NCBI GenBank assembly: GCA_036677805.1
Contig: JAVBVS010000015.1
Coordinates: forward strand, 62,001 to 126,000
Direction of reading: 5' to 3'
DNA length: 64,000 bases
From: SIG78 sp036677805
Lineage (GTDB): Bacteria > Verrucomicrobiota > Lentisphaeria > Victivallales > Victivallaceae
Shown: one piece after another, positions 60,179-64,000 of the stretch
How the letters are laid out: the number at the start of each line of letters is the position of its first letter
Position numbering within the stretch: position 1 is the first letter of the stretch
The notes under the pieces: model-generated
Seen by the model: only the letters and a program-made list of their open reading frames with translations
The model's database searches: none
Told to the model about the DNA's origin: nothing
Made by a program: the position numbers and the translations under genes

Positions 60179-61546
60179 ATGGGCAAGTACGATCCGCGTC
60201 CGTATCAACTCGATCTCAACGCCACTCCACATCTGGCATCCGGCGCCATCCCGGGACCGCGCAGCCGCGAACTCCACCAGCGTGCCACCCGATATTACCG
60301 CGGACTTTCCGGTCAGGTCAAGCTCTTTCCGGTGGCATTCGAAAAAGCCCAGGGATGCATGATGGAGGACGCCGACGGCAACCGGTACATCGATTTTTCC
60401 AGCGGCATATATGTGACCACGCTGGGACATTGCCACCCTAAAATTTCCGAGGCGGTCGCGCACTACGCCAACCAGATGATGAACTGCCACGACTTCACCA
60501 CCGAAATCAAAGTCCGGCTGCTCGAAAAAATGGCCGCCGTACTGCCCGGCGACCTCAGGAGTTTCCAGCTTTACGACTGTGGCACCGCCGCGGTGGAAGC
60601 GGGTCTGCGCACCTGTCGCGCCGCCACCGGCAAACATGAATTCCTGAGCTGCTTCATGGATTTTCACGGCAAAAGCGGTCACTCGATCGGTCTGGCGCGC
60701 ATGACCAAATTCAGCGGGCCCCAGCGCCCCGGCGGATTCTATATGGTACCGCGTCCGGATACCTACCGGCCGTGGTGGACCCGCGCCGACGGCACGCTCG
60801 ACACCGAACGCTATCTCGAATTCTACGACACCTTCATCCGGGAATCGACCACCGGCCAGGTTGCGGCCTTTGTGCTCGAGCCGATTCAGGGCTGGGGCGG
60901 TTCGATCATGCCGCCGGACGATTTTTTCCCGAAATTGCGGAAATTTCTGGATGAACGTGGTATATTACTCTTCGCCGACGAAGTGTTGACCGGTATGGGC
61001 CGTACCGGAAAAATTCTCTGTTGCGAACACTGGAACGTGCTGCCCGATGTCGTCACCCTCGGCAAGGGCTTCGGCAACGGCTTTCCGGTCACCGCCATGG
61101 CGGTGCGTACGCCTTACGCCGACGCGGTCGACAAGATTTCCGCATCGACGAGCTACGGCGGCAATCCGATGGCCTGCGCCGCGGCGCTCGCCTGCTTCGA
61201 GGTGATTGAGGAAGAAGGGCTGCTCGAACATGCGCAGGAACTGGAACGGCTTTTCAAAAAACGCATGGCCGACTGGACAACCAGGTACCGGATCGTCGGC
61301 GACACCCGTTGCAAGGGCTGTCTGCTCGGCATCGAACTGGTCAAGGACAAGTTCCAAAAAACGCCATTTGAAGCAGCGGGCAGGATGGTTTATCAGAAGG
61401 CGTTCGCCAAAGGTCTCGCCTGGGTTCCGGCGGGGCACATTCTGCGGATGAGTCCGCCGATCATAATGCCCAACGAAGTCGCCATGAAAGGCATGGATAT
61501 CATCGAGGAAGCCATCGCGGAAACCGAAAAAGCGCTGCTTGGCTGA
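60179..61546 (+). CDS. Class III PLP aminotransferase (cassette 2)
   Basis: A 455-residue aminotransferase. DADGNRYIDFSSGIYVTTLGHCHP, CGTAAVEAGLRTCRAATG (cofactor phosphate), LLFADEVLTGMGRTGK with the PLP-nitrogen Asp, and VTLGKGFGNGFPVTA with the Schiff-base Lys are all present. It is more divergent from the 17 kb aminotransferase than a recent duplicate would be. ATG at 60179 has GGAGA 8 bases upstream. It is followed after 35 bp by a Gfo/Idh/MocA oxidoreductase and then a ceramidase-like gene. DeoR-type control suggests sugar-linked use; an amino-polyol or amino-sugar substrate is possible. Confidence 0.9.
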   Translation: MGKYDPRPYQLDLNATPHLASGAIPGPRSRELHQRATRYYRGLSGQVKLFPVAFEKAQGCMMEDADGNRYIDFSSGIYVTTLGHCHPKISEAVAHYANQMMNCHDFTTEIKVRLLEKMAAVLPGDLRSFQLYDCGTAAVEAGLRTCRAATGKHEFLSCFMDFHGKSGHSIGLARMTKFSGPQRPGGFYMVPRPDTYRPWWTRADGTLDTERYLEFYDTFIRESTTGQVAAFVLEPIQGWGGSIMPPDDFFPKLRKFLDERGILLFADEVLTGMGRTGKILCCEHWNVLPDVVTLGKGFGNGFPVTAMAVRTPYADAVDKISASTSYGGNPMACAAALACFEVIEEEGLLEHAQELERLFKKRMADWTTRYRIVGDTRCKGCLLGIELVKDKFQKTPFEAAGRMVYQKAFAKGLAWVPAGHILRMSPPIIMPNEVAMKGMDIIEEAIAETEKALLG

Positions 61547-61581
61547 AGTTCATGAAGCAATAAAAAAGGATTGAATGCCTT

Positions 61582-62724
61582 ATGAAAACCATAAAATTCG
61601 GAATCATCGGCGCGGGATTGATGGGCCGGGAATTCGCCAGCGCGACCGCCCGCTGGTGTCACCTTACCGAAATGACCGCCAAGCCGGAACTGGTCGCGGT
61701 CTGCGACAAGAATCCGGCGCTTTACGACTGGTATCGCGGCAATTTCCCGACCATCAAACAAATTACCGACGACTATCATCAATTGCTGGCCAACCCCGAA
61801 GTCGAGGCCGTTTACTGTGCGGTGCCGCACAACCTGCATGAGCAGATCTACTGCGACATCATCCGAAGCAACCGGCATTTGCTCGGCGAAAAACCGTTCG
61901 GCATCGACCGGAAGGCCAATGACGCCATTCTCCAATGCATCGCCGATCATCCCGGCGTGGTGGTCCGGTGCAGCTCGGAATTCCCGTTTTATCCGCCGAT
62001 GCAGCGGATCGGAAAACTGATCGAAGAGGATTTTTTCGGTCCGCTGATTGAAGTCAATTCCGGCTTTTTGCACTCCTCCGACCTCAATCCGGCCAAACCG
62101 ATCAACTGGAAGCGGATGATCGAGTTCAACGGCGAATACGGCTGCATGGGCGATCTCGGCATGCATCCCTGCCACTTTCCCTTCCGAGCGGGATATTTTC
62201 CGAAAAACGTGCGCGCCATCCTGTCCAAGCTGGTCAAGGAACGGCCCGGCAAGGACGGTGCGATGGTCCCCTGCCTCACCTGGGACAATGCGACGATGTT
62301 CTGCGAATCGGTCGATCCGCTTCACGGCGGTGTTTTCCCGCTGACGATCAAAACCCAGCGCATCGCCCCCGGCGAAACCGACACCTGGTACTTTGAAATC
62401 AAAGGCATGCGCGGCTGCGCCCGTTGGACGAGCAAAAATCCGCGCCGTCTGGAAATCCTTGAATATGCCGGCGGCGAACAGGCGCTGCAACAGATCGACA
62501 TGGGCTACGAAAGCGCTTTCAAGACCATCACCGGAAATATTTTCGAGTTCGGATTCACCGACAGCATCCTTCAGATGTGGGCGTCGTTCATCACCGAGCT
62601 GGTTGATGGCAAACCTCAGGCGCGGTTCGCCTCCTGTGTCACGCCGGAGGAAACTGCGCTTTCGCACCGGTTGTTCACCGCATCGCTGGAAAGCTGGAAA
62701 AACAACACCGTGGTCAAACTTTAA
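61582..62724 (+). CDS. Gfo/Idh/MocA-family oxidoreductase (cassette 2)
   Basis: A 380-residue NAD(P)-dependent oxidoreductase. Rossmann motif IKFGIIGAGLMGREFASA, VYCAVPHNLHEQI, and HLLGEKPFGID with the conserved EKP lysine; then CSSEFPFYPPMQRIGKLI in the second domain and GCMGDLGMHPCHFPF with the conserved Asp/His pair. The family oxidises or reduces sugars, inositols and derivatives. It lies between the aminotransferase and the ceramidase-like gene on the same strand. The first copy at 17.8 kb is longer and differs at the EKP motif, so the two probably have different substrates. Confidence 0.92.
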   Translation: MKTIKFGIIGAGLMGREFASATARWCHLTEMTAKPELVAVCDKNPALYDWYRGNFPTIKQITDDYHQLLANPEVEAVYCAVPHNLHEQIYCDIIRSNRHLLGEKPFGIDRKANDAILQCIADHPGVVVRCSSEFPFYPPMQRIGKLIEEDFFGPLIEVNSGFLHSSDLNPAKPINWKRMIEFNGEYGCMGDLGMHPCHFPFRAGYFPKNVRAILSKLVKERPGKDGAMVPCLTWDNATMFCESVDPLHGGVFPLTIKTQRIAPGETDTWYFEIKGMRGCARWTSKNPRRLEILEYAGGEQALQQIDMGYESAFKTITGNIFEFGFTDSILQMWASFITELVDGKPQARFASCVTPEETALSHRLFTASLESWKNNTVVKL

Positions 62725-62749
62725 CTTTTTCCGATACGGACAATGAAGC

Positions 62750-64000
62750 ATGAATCAGAAATTTCTTGCCGGATGGAGCGAAGCCGACATTACACCGACG
62801 GACGGTAAAAGAATTCCGCTCTACGGACAATACTATCAACGCATCGCCCGAGGCATTCATTCACGGCTGAAAACCGTGGCGCTGGCTATTGAATCGGACG
62901 GCGAGCAAGCCCTGATGGCCTCGCTCGACCTGGTCGGCTTTCAGGAATACTTTCAGGACATGGTTCGCGACGCGGTCGCGGCGCTGGAGCCCGCCATCGA
63001 CCGCAATAAAATTTTTCTCAATGCCATTCATACCCACAACGGCCCATCGGTCAATCGGACCGGTCTTTCCGTCGTCGGCCGCGACGATTATCAGGACGCC
63101 GACGTGCTGACGCCGGAAGAGTACATCGCATTCTGCGTCCCGGCGGTCGCCGGCAACCTCGTCCGGGCCTGGCGCAACCGGCAGCCGTCGGGTATCGTCC
63201 GCGCCTTCGGCTCGGCCCGCATCGGCCACTGCCGCCGCGCGGTCTACCGCGATGGCACGGCGGAGATGTACGGTGACACCACCCGCGAGGATTTCATCGG
63301 CATGGAGGCCGGCGAAGATTCCGGCGTCGAGATGCTCTTCACCGTCGATCCGGCCGGACGCAAAACCGGCATGCTGCTCAATGTCGCCTGCCCGTCGCAG
63401 GTGATGGAGTCGACCTATCTGGTCAGTTCCGATTTCGCCGGAACCGCGCGGGAACTGTTGAAGGAAGCCTATGGCAGCGAGTTCCACACTCTTTATCAGA
63501 TCAGTCCGGCGGGCTGCCAGAGTCCGCGTGATCTGGTACGCCATTACGCCGGCAGCGAACCGGACTGCTGGCACGCCGACGGTGTTGATTTTCTGGCGAA
63601 GCGGCTGCTTGAAGCCGTGCGCGGCGCCAGAGAAACGGCGGCGGATTACCGTCCCGCGGTCAGGCATCTGACCCGCCGGATCACGCTGCCGCGCCGTCGC
63701 GCCAGCTATCCGATGTACGTTGCGGCGCAAGCCGAAATCCGGCGGCTGGAGGGGATTCTGCCCGTGGACCCGGCGTTTGCGGCTTTCTGCGAGGAAACCC
63801 ATGCCAATGAAAAGCTCGACGGGCACGGTCCGTATGACAGCAAACTCCATCATTTCGTCCGGATCAAGAATGCGCAGGCGGTAGTCGAACGCTATGCCGT
63901 TCAGGATGCCGAGCCGACTATGAGCTTCAATCTCAACGCCGTCCGGCTCGGCGATGCGGCGGTCGTCAACAACCCGTTCGAGCTCTACCTGACCTTCGGC
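62750..64000 (+). CDS. Neutral/alkaline ceramidase-like protein (cut by window end)
   Basis: 417 codons to the window end with no stop. It begins FLAGWSEADITPTDGKRIPL, the start signature of the neutral/alkaline non-lysosomal ceramidase family (GxGxxDITP), and has NKIFLNAIHTHNGPS, the metal-binding THTHSGPG-type motif with the His pair. DLVGFQ and QISPAGCQSP fit the N-terminal domain. No signal peptide is visible, so it may be cytoplasmic. The family includes ceramidases but many bacterial members act on other amides or esters. It is the third gene of the DeoR-controlled group (26 bp after the oxidoreductase). Confidence 0.83.
   Translation, partial: MNQKFLAGWSEADITPTDGKRIPLYGQYYQRIARGIHSRLKTVALAIESDGEQALMASLDLVGFQEYFQDMVRDAVAALEPAIDRNKIFLNAIHTHNGPSVNRTGLSVVGRDDYQDADVLTPEEYIAFCVPAVAGNLVRAWRNRQPSGIVRAFGSARIGHCRRAVYRDGTAEMYGDTTREDFIGMEAGEDSGVEMLFTVDPAGRKTGMLLNVACPSQVMESTYLVSSDFAGTARELLKEAYGSEFHTLYQISPAGCQSPRDLVRHYAGSEPDCWHADGVDFLAKRLLEAVRGARETAADYRPAVRHLTRRITLPRRRASYPMYVAAQAEIRRLEGILPVDPAFAAFCEETHANEKLDGHGPYDSKLHHFVRIKNAQAVVERYAVQDAEPTMSFNLNAVRLGDAAVVNNPFELYLTFG

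Noticed and set aside
1..64000. tRNA, rRNA, CRISPR arrays, insertion sequences and prophage genes
   Set aside because: Looked for conserved tRNA ends, regularly spaced repeats, transposase and integrase motifs by eye; none found, although a covariance-model search was not possible.

Overview
The window (GC-rich, dense, no tRNA, rRNA, CRISPR array, transposase or phage gene seen) looks like chromosomal DNA of a PVC-superphylum bacterium, most likely a Lentisphaerota/Victivallis-type gut anaerobe. This is inferred from three prepilin-like proteins with the [20 protein letters not shown] leader and H-X9-DG tails sitting in carbohydrate loci, a GreA fused to a very long N-terminal domain as in chlamydiae, a sodium-pumping decarboxylase, an [FeFe]-hydrogenase maturase, and many glycan enzymes.

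Layout. 1-8.5 kb: 5' end of ribulokinase; two Ser/Thr protein kinases; a stand-alone RAM/AsnC-type domain protein; recX; an HD protein and dinB in an operon with the second kinase; then a TM1266-type regulator and hydG behind a long leader that contains a strong internal terminator. 8.5-13 kb: a LacI-type regulator, a large secreted hydrolase-like protein and a prepilin-like protein in one operon. 13-19 kb: a five-gene operon (Gfo/Idh/MocA oxidoreductase, class III aminotransferase, mutarotase, D-threonine-aldolase-like enzyme, secreted phosphoesterase) with a clear promoter and a clear terminator. 19-27.4 kb: FAD oxidoreductase and LptF/G permease; divergent long GreA; HdeD-like membrane protein, small orphan, GntR-type regulator; GDPD phosphodiesterase.

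27.4-36.2 kb: a seven-gene operon (SDR, prepilin-like protein, small secreted protein, CBM9-like/TIM-barrel protein, GH29 fucosidase, AAC(3)-family acetyltransferase, chagasin-like lipoprotein) facing a GntR/LacI-hybrid regulator, with the same 16-bp site at both promoters. 36-44 kb: an uncharacterised protein and a lipocalin, then a run of ion-transport genes (CPA2 antiporter with EIIA tail, DUF2062, Na/Pi cotransporter, OadB with a secreted extension, OadG-biotin fusion). 44-51.7 kb: small membrane protein, RND efflux pair, second CPA2 antiporter. 51.7-59.1 kb: third carbohydrate locus (GntR regulator, CBM9-like secreted protein, prepilin-like protein, ornithine-cyclodeaminase-family enzyme, GH28). 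59.3-64 kb: DeoR regulator divergent from aminotransferase, Gfo/Idh/MocA oxidoreductase and a neutral-ceramidase-like protein cut by the window end.

The strongest themes are (i) a repeated module of regulator + large secreted hydrolase + prepilin-like protein, seen three times with different enzymes attached, which resembles a polysaccharide-utilisation locus without SusC/SusD; (ii) an attenuator-like leader ahead of the hydrogenase-maturation genes; and (iii) recurrent promoter and operator elements, including a TTGNAA-N16-TATATT promoter class found four times.
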